A DNA stretch of 64,000 nt, from the NCBI GenBank assembly GCA_023846275.1, contig JAIUJO010000087.1, positions 389,501 to 453,500 on the forward strand, read 5' to 3'. Position numbers and translations under genes: made by a program. Each line of letters begins with the position of its first letter. Positions within the stretch are counted from its first letter, which is position 1. Of this stretch, positions 22,357 through 33,479 are shown one piece after another. Source of the DNA: Vanilla planifolia (taxonomy: Eukaryota > Streptophyta > Magnoliopsida > Asparagales > Orchidaceae). The notes beneath the pieces were generated by a model. It was given only the letters and a program-made list of their open reading frames with translations. It made no database searches and had not been told where the DNA came from.

Positions 22357-25300
22357 CTATTGTGAACATTTCTAATTAGCAATGATTTTTATTTCTTAAT
22401 CATTCATTATGAAAAATTTTTCCTTAATGTTCTCTCACAATTTTTTTTAATTTGAATTTTTACTTTTTGCTTTTAATTTTCACTCATATAATTTTTATAT
22501 CAAAATACTTTCAAAGCTCACATTATAATGATAAGGACTTTTTTAGTTAAGTTGATAGTTTAAAAATTAGAAATATTTAATTATCTTAAATACTTTTAGT
22601 AGTTTACATTTCACATTTATTATATTTGAATTATAAAAATAACTTTATCTTTTAAATTATAAAATAAAAATTGCATATTGAAATTTTTAATTTCTATTAT
22701 GCAAAAAAATAATTAAAACAAAGTGAGATATAAATTCCAAATATATAGCATAAATAAAAAAACATTAAAAGGGAAGAAAAAAGAAAATCATAACTATAGT
22801 TTCTGATATAAGATATTGAACTTTGTTTATTCATCATGTCATCAAAAGATGTTATTTTAGAAAATCAGCTTGAGAAATCTCTGGACATAACCCACAACAA
22901 ATTTATAATAAAAAAAGAACATGTCTTGAAAAAATTGACCTTAAATGTATGAAAACATATTGCTTTGTTGAATTACTTGTGCATTAAAATATATTTTATA
23001 ACATAATTGAACATCAACTTATTTTTAATTGTAAATAATTCAAAAACTTAAGTCGATGCTCACAAAATTCTAAAAATACTTTAGCCAATATTGCAATCAC
23101 AAATATAACTTGTATTTACTAAAAATTTTATTATTACAACAACCATTGATATGATAAAAATTAAAGTATTTTTAATGTTTATGTAATTTTTCAATATAAG
23201 ATAACTTCTAGAGCTCTAATTTAACAAATATTATAATAAAGTAAAAATATATTTCAAAGTGTTAAAAATTTGGAAAAGAAAAACATTAAAATCTTAATAA
23301 TTTTAGGTAATTATAAAACATCATTTGTGGTATGAGAATAAAAATTAACTAACATTTTTCAAAACTTTTCAAATTTAAGAGCATGACAAACTTTTAAAAA
23401 GTTTTTATAAATTTTTCAATGAATGTAAAATAGCAAATATATCAAATTAACAAGAATCTAAAAATATCCTATTAAATTTTTAATTAATTAACTAATTATT
23501 GATGTAATTTCTAGTTAATATCTTTATTGAGAAATAAATATTTAAACTTTTACTAAAAAACATGCACCATGATAAAACTATTAAATGTTCAAGATGATTT
23601 ACATTATATATAAGGAATTGTTTTTAAAACTAGAATTTTCCAATTAATAACATATCAATGTAAAAAATCATAATAATGATTGAAAACAACAATTTGTAAC
23701 ATAAGTAAAAACACATAAAGTGTTAAAATCTTATACTTTTAATTAATCAATTGTAATTTTTACTATATTAGACAAATGATCGTAACAATCGCCCAAAATG
23801 ATTTTACATAATGTGTGTTTAACTAAAAGCTATAAAATTGCTTAAAGCTTTTTAAAAAATTCATACCTTGGTGAAATAATTTGGCAAGAAAAGGAAATGG
23901 AATTAAAAATATATATTTAATGCTAACATGGTAGTGAAAAAATGCAGAACTCTTACAACTATTTACAAATAGTGAAATAGTAATTTGTTTAATATAGGAT
24001 TGGTAGATATTAAAAGAAAATGTACGATGAAAGAATTTTCAAGCAAATGATAGCATTATCAAATATCTACTAAACCATAAAAAGATTTATATTTTAAAAG
24101 TTAATTTCAACAATTAATTAACCCAAAAAAACAAGTATAATTGTTAGAAAAAAAGTAAGAACATAATGAAAATTAATTTAAAAATAACAACTAAATAATT
24201 AAATAAAAAACTACAAAACATTGACCATGTATGGAAATATCAAATAAAAATTTGATTATTTAACAAATGTAAATATTAAATATGATGTATAATGAAAGAG
24301 CTATCAATTAATTATAGTATCACAAATTAGTTACTAGAAAATTAAAAAGCCTTAGATTTTAAAAAACTTAAAATAAATAATTAACTCAAAAAGATAAATT
24401 TTACTTACATAAAACTATAAATATACAAACAAATTATTATAATGAAATTAATGAATTATTGATACATCATAATATGAATTTTTTTCGTGATATGAAAAAC
24501 CAAAGTTGCTTAATGATACAAATAAAAACATTTTAGAAACTAAAATCATGATAATGGTGCACTTAGAACGTTAAAAGTTGTGTACAACTTATTTATAAAA
24601 AACATTTCAACATATAAAACACCATAAATTTTAAACAAAATGGAGAAAATTATTAATTTATTTTAAACAATAAATTTTTGTAATATAGTTGAATAAAACA
24701 TCAAATAAATAGTGTAAGTATGAAATTGATTTAGTTGAACATAGATAATACATATGAGTCTTCTCAAGACTAATTACTATACAAAGAGATGTACGACAAC
24801 TATTAGTACATGATTCACAAGTGTGAAAACTTTATTTCAAAATATAGGTTGAGCTAGATGATGATTTAGATAGTCAAAGTTATTATATGTGTATTCATGT
24901 AATACATAGGCATATAATAATTGGTAATAAAAGGTGATATAATAATGCAAAAAAACTAAGATGACTATTTATGGATAAAATTTTAATTATTTAGAACTTT
25001 TATTATTTCTTACATTAGTTATGTTGAATACTTGCTTCTTACACAATATTTTGGTGATGAAAAAAATCACTATACTATTTATTAACTTCTTTATTAAATG
25101 TTTCAAATCATGTATATCAAAATATATTTGATCAATCTATTATAGAGCTTAATCAATTGATTCTTGGGTTAATAAAACATTAACTGATCTAGAGCTTCTA
25201 ATGCACTAATTTCCTTGTAGAGCATGTCTTTTACATTGTATTTTAGGTAAAAATTATTAAACCCATTACTTGACACTCATATGACAATTTTATTTTCACC

Positions 25301-26524
25301 CTATTAATGATAAGGGGCATCACTTTTCATAATCTTTATGCAGGTTGAAATGTAATTCTCTGTTTGTAAGAGTAGATAGTGAAACATATTGATAAATAAT
25401 AGGGAATAGTAAAAATCTAATAAGTTTAATCAACAATATTTTAATGTTAATCCAATGAGAATTAAAATTATGTTGACATAAATATTGAATTAAATATGCT
25501 TATAAATCAAATAATTACATGCCCTTTAGCATAATAGTTATGGTGTTGAACACTAGTTATTATGCTTCATTTCTTGATAACACCTATGTATTTATAATAA
25601 ATTTTATTAAGTGAATTTTATGATTTTGAATAATAAATGTTTATGTTAATTGAAGAATCTACATTAGAGGAAACATTTGATCTTATGAAGATTCTTTTCA
25701 TTAGAATGACTGATTATAAAGAGATTTAATTTTAATTTAATTTTAAAATTTTCTATTTTATTTTTATTAAAATATTTATCATTATTGAAATTATTTTTAA
25801 TAAGGTGTAAAAATTAAACTTCATCATCACTATAATTTTTATTTAAATTAATTATCTTAAGAAATAGAGGTCTCCAAAGTTTGATTTTTTTAAAAATCAT
25901 CTTTCGTTAATCACGTCTTTGATATCCTCTTTCCAAAGATGCAAAAAGTAAATTAAGAAAAAAAAGCTTTTTTATAACTATCTTAAGCCCAAGCTTTCCT
26001 AAGTATAGAGTTAGGGCATGACTCTTGAACGCATATGCTACAATCTCTTGTCAAGAAATAGCATTTAAACTCGTTATTTGCTTATTCCTAAGCAAGAAAA
26101 ATGATCTTCGACCTAAAGCAAAGGGTAGCCAAACTCATATATTTAACAAATTTTATAGCACATGTAAAGCATATATACAACTATCTCATGTGCAAACAAA
26201 CAATGTGTGTTAAAAATTCCGAATTCGTTTTGCATATATCACTTCAGAAGTGTGGAAGTAGATGTCCATTATTTGATTTTGTCGTAACATTAAATGATAC
26301 AAAATTCATTTTCTTTTCTAAAAAACACTAATCCAAATCCGTTTCTTGAACAAACAATTTTGGAAATTAAAGATTGAAATATTCATTCATCTTTCAAAAA
26401 AGTATAAATTTAAATCCAATTGTTTTATCATGCAATTTTCAAAATTGAATGGTCAAAACTTCATCCCATTTCTGAACTACATAGATTTAAATCGATCTAA
26501 TTATTATAATTTTGTATCATAATG
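22351..26524. other. Extremely A+T-rich DNA, no gene seen
   Basis: Nearly all sequence is A/T with scattered short G/C islands. No coding similarity was seen. Two weak repeat signals are entered separately (24000-24480 and 26525-26710). Overlapping plus-strand frames at 26025-26331 match nothing known. Confidence 0.4.
24000..24480. repeat. Degenerate direct repeat, period about 265 bp
   Basis: The segment starting GATATTAAAAGAAAATGTAC near 24006 resembles that starting AATATTAAATATGATGTATA near 24272. Shared landmarks in order are AATGAAAGA/GATGAAAGA, a TAGATTTT/TATATTTT block, AATTAATTAAC/AATAATTAACTC, and ATAAATTTTA/AAGTATAATT. In such A+T-rich DNA chance similarity is possible. The monomer is not that of the 33-64 kb array. 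Confidence 0.35.
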
Positions 26525-26710
26525 GTCTAGATTTAAATCAATCATGCATCAATCGTTTACCTTGATTTAATCAAGTAATTTTCTGATTTAATAGTTTATG
26601 TTAAAATCTATCATGTGGCTATCATTTACCTTTTACAAGCAAAAAAACTTTTTTATCTAACAATCTATATTAAAATCAAGCAAGCAGCCCTTATTTCCCT
26701 TGATCTATCC
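26525..26710. repeat. Short tandem repeat, period about 70 bp
   Basis: About two and a half copies. Each has a TAAATCAATCATG / AAAATCTATCATG / AAAATCAAGCAAG start, then TCGTTTACC / TCATTTACC / TTATTTCCC at about 26557, 26628 and 26697, then TTGAT or TTTAT. Related but weaker text starts at about 26480. Confidence 0.55.
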
Positions 26711-29248
26711 TAGAATTGGAAAGTCCCCATGTAATTCAATGGATTGTTATAGTTATTTTCAAAACACCATTGGGCCATCCCAACTCATTATTTATTATAA
26801 ATTATTTTTTTAGAATAATTATTTAATTTGAGCTATTCTACTTGTAACAACTTATAGGAATTTTTTGCCACTATTTTTTGCCATAATGTGTTTATAAAAA
26901 GTATATTTTTTTTAATATTAGAAAAAATTTTGAAAGAATCAAGAATTTGTTCAAGTTACAAAATTTAAGTCTTAACAACTACTGTAAATCATTATTTCCA
27001 TACATTGTATCCCCCATTTTTTTATCTCTTAACTCTCTTTTCTTCTCCAATAAGCAAATTTTTTAATCTTTTATCCCTTCATTCAAGTAAAAGAATAATA
27101 CAATTGCATTTTTTTAATTTTTTTTTATCAAACATGAAATTACTATAAGCATCAAATTCAAATGTGTTCTTGAAATTTCGTTTCTACTTTTTATTTCATT
27201 GAAATACTATTATTGCCCTTTTATTCTATTTTATTTTTCTTAAGAGTTTCATATTTGTGAAAGGCTTATATTAATTAGATTGATTTTTTGTTTCTCCTTT
27301 GGTTTGAGCTTGATGTAGGCTTCAATTTTAGCTAAATCATCAAAACTTATTATATTTTTTTATTCTTCCTAAATTTTATAATTTCAATTTTTCTTTTAAA
27401 ACTAATAAAATTAATTTATCATAAAAAATTGAAATTTGCAAAAAATTATTGACAAAGATTTATTGAAGCCAAAAATAGTTACTTTGAGATATTTTCTTAA
27501 AACTTTTTTTCTATTGTCTGATATAGTGCAAAACAATAGTTATTTATGCCTTTTTAACAATATTTTGCCATTAAGTTCATAAGAATCATACTTGATTTTG
27601 AATTTTATCATTTTGGTTCATAAAAAGAAAATATGAATAAAAATACAAGAAAGAAAGTTAGACAAAACATTTTAAGATATTTAACCAAATGGCCTAATTA
27701 TACACCACATATAGTTTTAGAGCTCCAGGTATATAACCACTCCTTAACTTGAGCATAACCAAAAGGCATCATAAAAACATTCTTTTATTAAAACAATTTA
27801 TGCCTAATCTTAAAAAAAAGAATACAAGATGTATTTACCTCAATAACATGCTTTACTCCAAGCATTGGAGTAAATCTTTCAAAACTCCACCAACAAAAGG
27901 CCTTACTTTGGCACTCAATGTAATGCCACAACAATGCTTCGATGTAAGGGTGCGAGTCTTCCCATCGTTAGAAGGACTTTATTTAGGATCTTTCGTTACA
28001 AGTTGAGATAGATGAATTTTTAGAAATATTGTTACAATAAAATTGAGAAAACATTAACCATACGTTAATTTCGTGGATATGCAATAAATAACACAAATTT
28101 ATTAAGATTACAAGTTTCAAAAGAAAATAATGAGATTTGTATGAATATTAATGTATGAAAGTGCTATGTTATAGTAGTAGAAGAATGTACTTGAACATTA
28201 TCCAAAACTATTATTTCAATAAAAAGTACCATGAAACACCACCCTATAAATGAAATGAGGCTAGATGATTGAATATGATTCAAATCTATCACAGTTTTCT
28301 TTACCACATTATGTGAAAAAAATGAGGCCCATTTTCAAAACTTGAGAGCTCGTACTTTCCTCCAAATTATTGTGTTATAACTAAGAAAATATTCTTTTTC
28401 CCTCATAGTTTATAAAAGTATTCATAGATTTCATATTCTAAACATATTATTGTAAAACATAAGCATACATTACAACTCTAAGACTTACCACAATTTAGCA
28501 CTCCATTGCCACTAACATATGAGATCAATCATCACACAACTCCTTTGCAGGTTGGCGCATACACAATCCACTTCCAAGTAATAGTAATCACTTGCACATT
28601 GCTTTCCTACATGAATGACTCTACCTACATATCAGATGTTGGTATCCAACTCCATGAAATTTTGGGTTCGATACTAAGTATTATATATCTTTCCAAGCAT
28701 GTATATTTCAAAACATTATGAAAACAATAGTTTACAATGGAGTTAATTTTCTTTATTAATGTTAATGGTCTTTTTAGGTTACTTCTAGTCAGCTCAAACA
28801 ATTGTCAAAATCAACCAAATGATGATTAATATGTGATACAATTTTATTGGGATATAGAAATGTTTTTTTGAGCTTTATTACACATGTTATGCATAAGTCA
28901 ACTAAAGTGAAGCTATGAAAAGAATGATTTAATATTAACATGAATCATTTATCTAAATAAATTCATAATTGATATGATGAATAGTAATGATATAATTATT
29001 TTTTCCTGATGCAATCCATGAATAAGATAATTTAACAATATAGTTTATAAATCTAGGGTTGTCAAATAAACAAGTATTTTATATTTATAAATGCATTTAA
29101 CTATAATGTTCATTCTATTGCAAGCATAAAAGATTCAACATACTTATACTGATGTACATTTATAAGCTCTTTATTTTTATAAGATAAGAATTTATACAAT
29201 GGTCATAGTTGACCAACCATTTATAAGCTTTTTGGTTTCTTTCTCTAT
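26711..29248. other. Unassigned DNA with two unexplained short frames
   Basis: Frames at 27749-28006 (85 codons, plus) and 28506-28721 (71 codons, plus) are in slightly less A+T-rich stretches. The first contains TPPTKGLTLALNVMPQQC and the second GAYTIHFQVIVITC. Neither matches a family I recognise, and neither has clear splice partners. They could be exons or remnants of an unknown element, or chance. The rest is A+T-rich with no signal. Confidence 0.35.
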
Positions 29249-30221
29249 TGGTGGATGCTTTCTCACCTACGATCCTTATCTCTCACAAGGGAGGGAAAGT
29301 TTGAATCTCTCTAACTAGAGTTTGGCATCCACTTTTTACTTACAAAAGTCGAAACATGTATATTAGAGAAATTTTATTCATCAATAACTTTAGTATAATA
29401 AGGGAACTCACCTTATTTATAGATGAAAGATAGCCCAAAGCATTAAAAAAATAAAGAAAGAAAAAGATACCTTTGGAAAATATCAAAAGCATAGAAAAAA
29501 GAAAAGATAATTTCAAAGTTAAATCAATTAAGAATCTAAAAGAGATTTTCAGAATTTCATAACACTAACTCTCAGTAGGCTAACCACATTAAATATAAGA
29601 TGTTTGGGAAAGATAATTTTGTAATTAAATCACATGATAATCTACAAAGATTATTAGAATTTTATGACATTAACTCTAAGTGGTTCAACTAACATTAAAT
29701 ATAAAATATAAAAAGCATGAAAAATTTTTGACAGAAAAAATTATGCAATTGTGCAACATGATGATTAGACACTAATGATGATATGACTAGGATGTCAATT
29801 GTGGACAAGACAGGCAATGACGATTGACAAAGACCAAAGGGTGTTAGCTGATAGGTAACCAGGTGATGGTGGACAGCTAGGGAACAATAGGCAATTTAGA
29901 GATGATGGTCACCCAGGTGATGTTAGGCAACTAGGTATCAGAGATCAGAAGAAATTATTAACCAAGAAATGGTGAATGACTAATTATAACAAGCAATAGA
30001 TGTATAAGAAGTGACATTGATGATGACATATTTTACTACAAAATATGATTAAACAAATAGAGTAAAAATAATAGAGGTAATCATAAGAAAAACTAAAGGA
30101 CTATAGTTGCAAAGATGACTAATCAAAATAAGATTTAGTTTGAGTACGACTTTGTGCTCGAATGGGTTTAGCATGATGCCATTGAGTGCATGTTTATGAG
30201 CTCACACAAGATGCTCCTACA
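29249..30221 (-). repeat. 3' LTR of gypsy-2
   Basis: The high-coordinate end is fixed by TGTAGGAGCATC (minus strand), directly after a polypurine tract, so it has the expected TG start. The low end is placed at the plus-strand TGGTGGATGC (29249), giving a CA end and a length near 970 bp. Inside, on the minus strand, are a TATA box and, downstream, GAATAAAATTT, a possible polyadenylation signal. Confidence 0.65.
29404..29420 (-). promoter_or_regulatory. TATA box in the gypsy-2 LTR
   Basis: The minus strand reads CATCTATAAATAAGGTGAG, a strong plant TATA context, about 150 bp from the LTR 3' end. AATAAA follows some 50 bases downstream, which fits the U3-R layout of an LTR promoter. Confidence 0.6.
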
Positions 30222-30234
30222 TCTTCCTCCCTTA
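30222..30234 (-). other. Polypurine tract of gypsy-2
   Basis: The minus strand reads AAGGGAGGAAGA followed by the LTR start TGTAGG. This is the plus-strand primer site of a Ty3-type element. Confidence 0.7.
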
Positions 30235-30469
30235 GGTGGGAGAGAGCTTGGAATATGTATTAGGGCAATGGGTATAGAAGTGCTCTAATAACTGTGGCAT
30301 GATAATATATAAGTCACAAAATATATCCCAAGAGTTCTTGATCAGAGATATTCTTTTATAAAGAACTAAACATTTTTTAGGCATACAATCTTTGGTTAGA
30401 ATTTTCATATGTTCTAAAATGTTTTTCATATTTTCCATACTTACTCTTAAGTCTAACATAGTGGTAGGA

Positions 30470-30740
30470 ATGACTTCACTCTACATAAGAGAATTAAACT
30501 CGAATGACTTACTAGGTATTACATGTAGCACCTTACATTATACTAAATTCTTAACATTAAAGGTCACACAATTCCTATGTTCTTCAAACAAATCTAGTAC
30601 ATATACATTAGTTCCAAATTTTTGGAAATTTTAAAAAGTCTAGTACCATGTGCTTTTAGTTTTTTGTAAGCTCCAAAAGGGGACCATTCTAGCTTAACTC
30701 TAATTATAAGATAATCTTCTTTAAGAAATTTCTAAACTTT
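30470..30740 (-). pseudogene. Integrase C-terminal region (gypsy-2)
   Basis: The minus strand reads WSPFGAYKKLKAHGTRLFKI, then SKNLELNVYVLDL (across a frameshift) and TFNVKNLV. It matches the family pattern F....KLKPR..GPF.VL..I..NAY.L.LP......FNV.DL. The reading continues toward 30500 without a recognisable chromodomain. Confidence 0.7.
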
Positions 30741-31194
30741 TTATGAGCATCTATTAGTTTGTTATATCTTTCATTACTTAGATTAGGGTTTTTTATATAT
30801 TATTTTCTATAACAAGAAAATATGCGAATCAAGGAAAGAAGTAGAAGTAGAAGTATGAAAGTCCACCAATAAGGGAATAAGATCAATAAAAAACCTATGC
30901 TTACCATTAGAACAAGTTTCAAAGGGCCATAGGCCAATAATATGATTAGTAGAATTATTGTATGCAAATTTTGCCCATATTAGCACTTTCTCCCAAAGCT
31001 TAGTTTATTCCCATATCAAGCTACAAAGAAGATTGTTCAAACTATGATTCAATAATTCTATTTGTCCATATATTTAAGGGTTGTAGGTTGAAAAAATTTA
31101 GCTTAGTTCCTAGTAAATGCCATAAGGTCTTTAAAAAATAACTAGTAAATCTTACATCTTATTTAGAAATTATGGTCTTTGGAACACCACATAA

Positions 31195-31560
31195 TTTAAT
31201 TATTTCATTGACATAAATCTTAGCTGAATGGGTTGCATTTGGGGTCTTAGAACAAAGGTTAAATTAAACCATCCTAGAGAAACAATCAATGGCCTTAAGG
31301 ATAAAGTCTTTCCTTGATGAGCTATTAGGCAATCCAAATACAAAATCCATATTTGTGTACTCTCATCGCTTGCCAAGTATGGGTAGAGGAATGTGAAGTC
31401 CTTGGCCAACATTTAAAGATTTTATAGCTATGCATATGTGACATTGGGCTAGATTAGATGTAAAATAATGTAGTGTTCTAGGATAACAAAACCTGTCTAA
31501 AATATCTTAATGAGTCTTATCTCTTAAAAAATGATTATGTAATCCCTTAACATGTATTTT
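31195..31560 (-). pseudogene. Integrase zinc-binding and core region (gypsy-2)
   Basis: The minus strand at 31425-31445 encodes QCHICIA, the C-x2-C half of the HHCC domain. It is followed by GLHIPLPILGKR (across a frameshift), then the core start, in which the DFV.GLP motif of Ty3 integrases reads as a corrupted WILYLDCLI or, in the next frame, DFVFGLPNSSS. A later TPNATHSAKIYVNEI-like segment fits T.DA..IA.LFF.EVVRLHG. Catalytic residues cannot all be confirmed. Confidence 0.8.
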
Positions 31561-31759
31561 CCAACAAAAAAATTGTTTACTTGATGAATTTGGGATATGT
31601 AACCTTTTATTCTTATATAAGTAACCCTCTTTTAACCTGAAATATCTAGATACAAGGTTTGTAGTTGATCTAATTTATTGATAAATTTGTTCAAAGTAGG
31701 AATAATCAAGTCATCTGTTTTTAATTTGGAAACATTTGAGCCTTTATAGATAAAATGTT

Positions 31760-32200
31760 TAATAAGTGAACACATTGATTAAATGCATCAACTACTTTAT
31801 TTTTTAAGCCAGGCTAGTGTTTGATAACAAATGGATAATTAAGGTCTTGTTGGCTATTTAGTAACATTAACACCATATAGTAAGAGCAAAAGACAATTTC
31901 TTTGAAAAACAAGCAAAATTTCTAATGACTTAAAGATTAAACTATGACATATAGTTTATTTTCATATGTAAAACAATTCTTTTTAACATCATTAAGTTTT
32001 TCAATAAAGAAGGCAATAGCATATTTATCTTGAAAAAGGACACTACTTATCCCTACTTCTGGTCCATTGTATAATACCACAAAAGTAGTAAAAAATTAAA
32101 TAGTGTTAGACAGGTGCCTTAGTTATAATCGCTTTAAACTTTTTAAAAGTTAGGCCTACAGAATAGGTCAAAGTAAGTTTACTAGACTTAAAACAATTAG
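31760..32200 (-). pseudogene. RNase H domain (gypsy-2)
   Basis: The minus strand reads CGPEVGISSVLFQDKYAIAF, then FIEKLNDVKKNCFTYENKLY and VIV. Further on it has NKVVDAFNQCVHLLN, matching N.VADALSR. The family pattern is CDAS..GIGAVL.Q.G.PIA.FSEKL......YSTYDKE.YA.V.AL. The domain is nearly complete with frameshifts and one stop. Confidence 0.8.
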
Positions 32201-32399
32201 TAGTCCGTTGGACAATAGTAATAAAGACTTGAAAATCATCAATAGATGGTGGCTAGAGTGTGGAAGCATTTAATGTAATTAAATTTTTTTAGTGGGTCAC
32301 TAATAAAAACCCTGATTTTTTTAGGATTAGTAGACAGCACTTTAGAGGAAACTAAGAATTTTATTTATTTAGATTGATAAATATATATATTTTTTATTG

Positions 32400-32910
32400 A
32401 GTGCAGCATAATTTGTGCAAATAGACAAGTTATAGATCAAAATGTCATCAACATAAAGTATGATAAATTATGTTGAGCATGGTTTTAAGACCTAGGTCAT
32501 CATTCTCATGAATTTACTCAGAGTGTGTTATAACACAAATGGAATAAATAATATCTTTCATCCATCTCTCATTATAATCCTTAATTAAGGAGAACTACAT
32601 TTTAAGTTTAATTTAGAAAATATGGTGGCACTTAACATCTGATTTAAGAGGACTTCTAAACAAAAAATAAGAACCCAATATTTTATTATGATTTGATTAG
32701 TTCCTTGATTATCAACACACATCCTCCATGTTCTACCCCTTTTGCTTGTTAAAATTATAAGGATAGCATTGAGACTAAAACTTTCATTGATAAATTTCTT
32801 TTCAAATAAGTTTTTCTCCTGATGAGCTATGATAATATAAGTTTCTTGGCTTAATCTATAATAGGGAAGGTTAGCTAGGCTAACTTTGGGAACTAAATTC
32901 ATCATTAGTT
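32400..32910 (-). pseudogene. Reverse transcriptase (gypsy-2), YVDD intact
   Basis: A 106-codon frame at 32585-32905 runs from VPKVSLANLPYYRLSQE through KKFINESFSLNAILIILTSK and TWRMCVDNQGTNQIIIKYW to LNQMLSATIFSKLNLK. Below it, after a frameshift, the minus strand reads FIILYVDDILIYN, with the catalytic YVDD at 32444-32455. This is RT from its N-terminus through palm motifs. The methionine at the frame start is internal to the ancestral polyprotein. Confidence 0.92.
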
Positions 32911-33400
32911 ATATGTATCGCAAGTGTGGTATATTGTTAGGTAAATGATTTAGAAAAAACGTCCAAAAAGTCATTTAGAAATCTCTATACAATAAGTTGT
33001 AGTTTTAGTATGGTGGTGGCTAAGTTCTCAATCATAAAAAACCAAACCAAGTCTCCTTAATCAATGGTCTTCTTAACTTGAGGTAGTGTAATCAAGCTCA
33101 AATTATGTCTTTTGCTATTTTGTGTTCATGGGCTTAAAATTTTTTATAGATTTGTTAGGCTTAAATGGCTAGAATTTTTTATGAGGCAGACAAGGGTATA
33201 ATGTGATGGTCTTTTCTTATAAATAAAAGAACACATGTTAGTCTTACCCTTCAAAGTTGTATCCTAACAAAAAAGCCTTTGTCTTCTTAGGATAAGATAA
33301 TTTACTTGCATAAATATGATAATGAATAAACTATCATCACTAAATCTTTTCAATTTTAAGGGCACATAACATCATTACTTAAAAGCTATTTAGGTTTATT
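32911..33400 (-). pseudogene. Protease end / linker to RT (gypsy-2)
   Basis: The minus strand reads LNDFLDVFS followed by residues equivalent to P..LPPLR.I.H.IDL; before it come KRHNLSLITLPQV and, further up, a K..Y.L.PLK-like segment. This is the stretch between aspartic protease and RT in plant Ty3 elements. No protease active site is visible, and nothing gag-like follows before the satellite begins. Confidence 0.6.
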
Positions 33401-33479
33401 TATTCATGATAAAGTAGATGTTTGGGTGTTTAAATAGAGAAACTGATATTGCTTAGTAGTCTATTACATTGATACAACT

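Noticed and set aside
22800-25000. Possible extension of the main satellite array to the left of gypsy-2
   Set aside because: Composition is similar, but none of boxes A, B or C was found here; the faint repeat has another period (about 265 bp).
29275-29310. tRNA-like B-box text (AGTTTGAATCTC)
   Set aside because: No matching A box, acceptor stem or cloverleaf; it lies within the gypsy-2 LTR leader.
29249-33400. Possible endogenous pararetrovirus because of the gypsy-like RT
   Set aside because: Integrase, an LTR with TATA box and a polypurine tract are present, which fits a Ty3 retrotransposon; no movement or coat protein text was seen.
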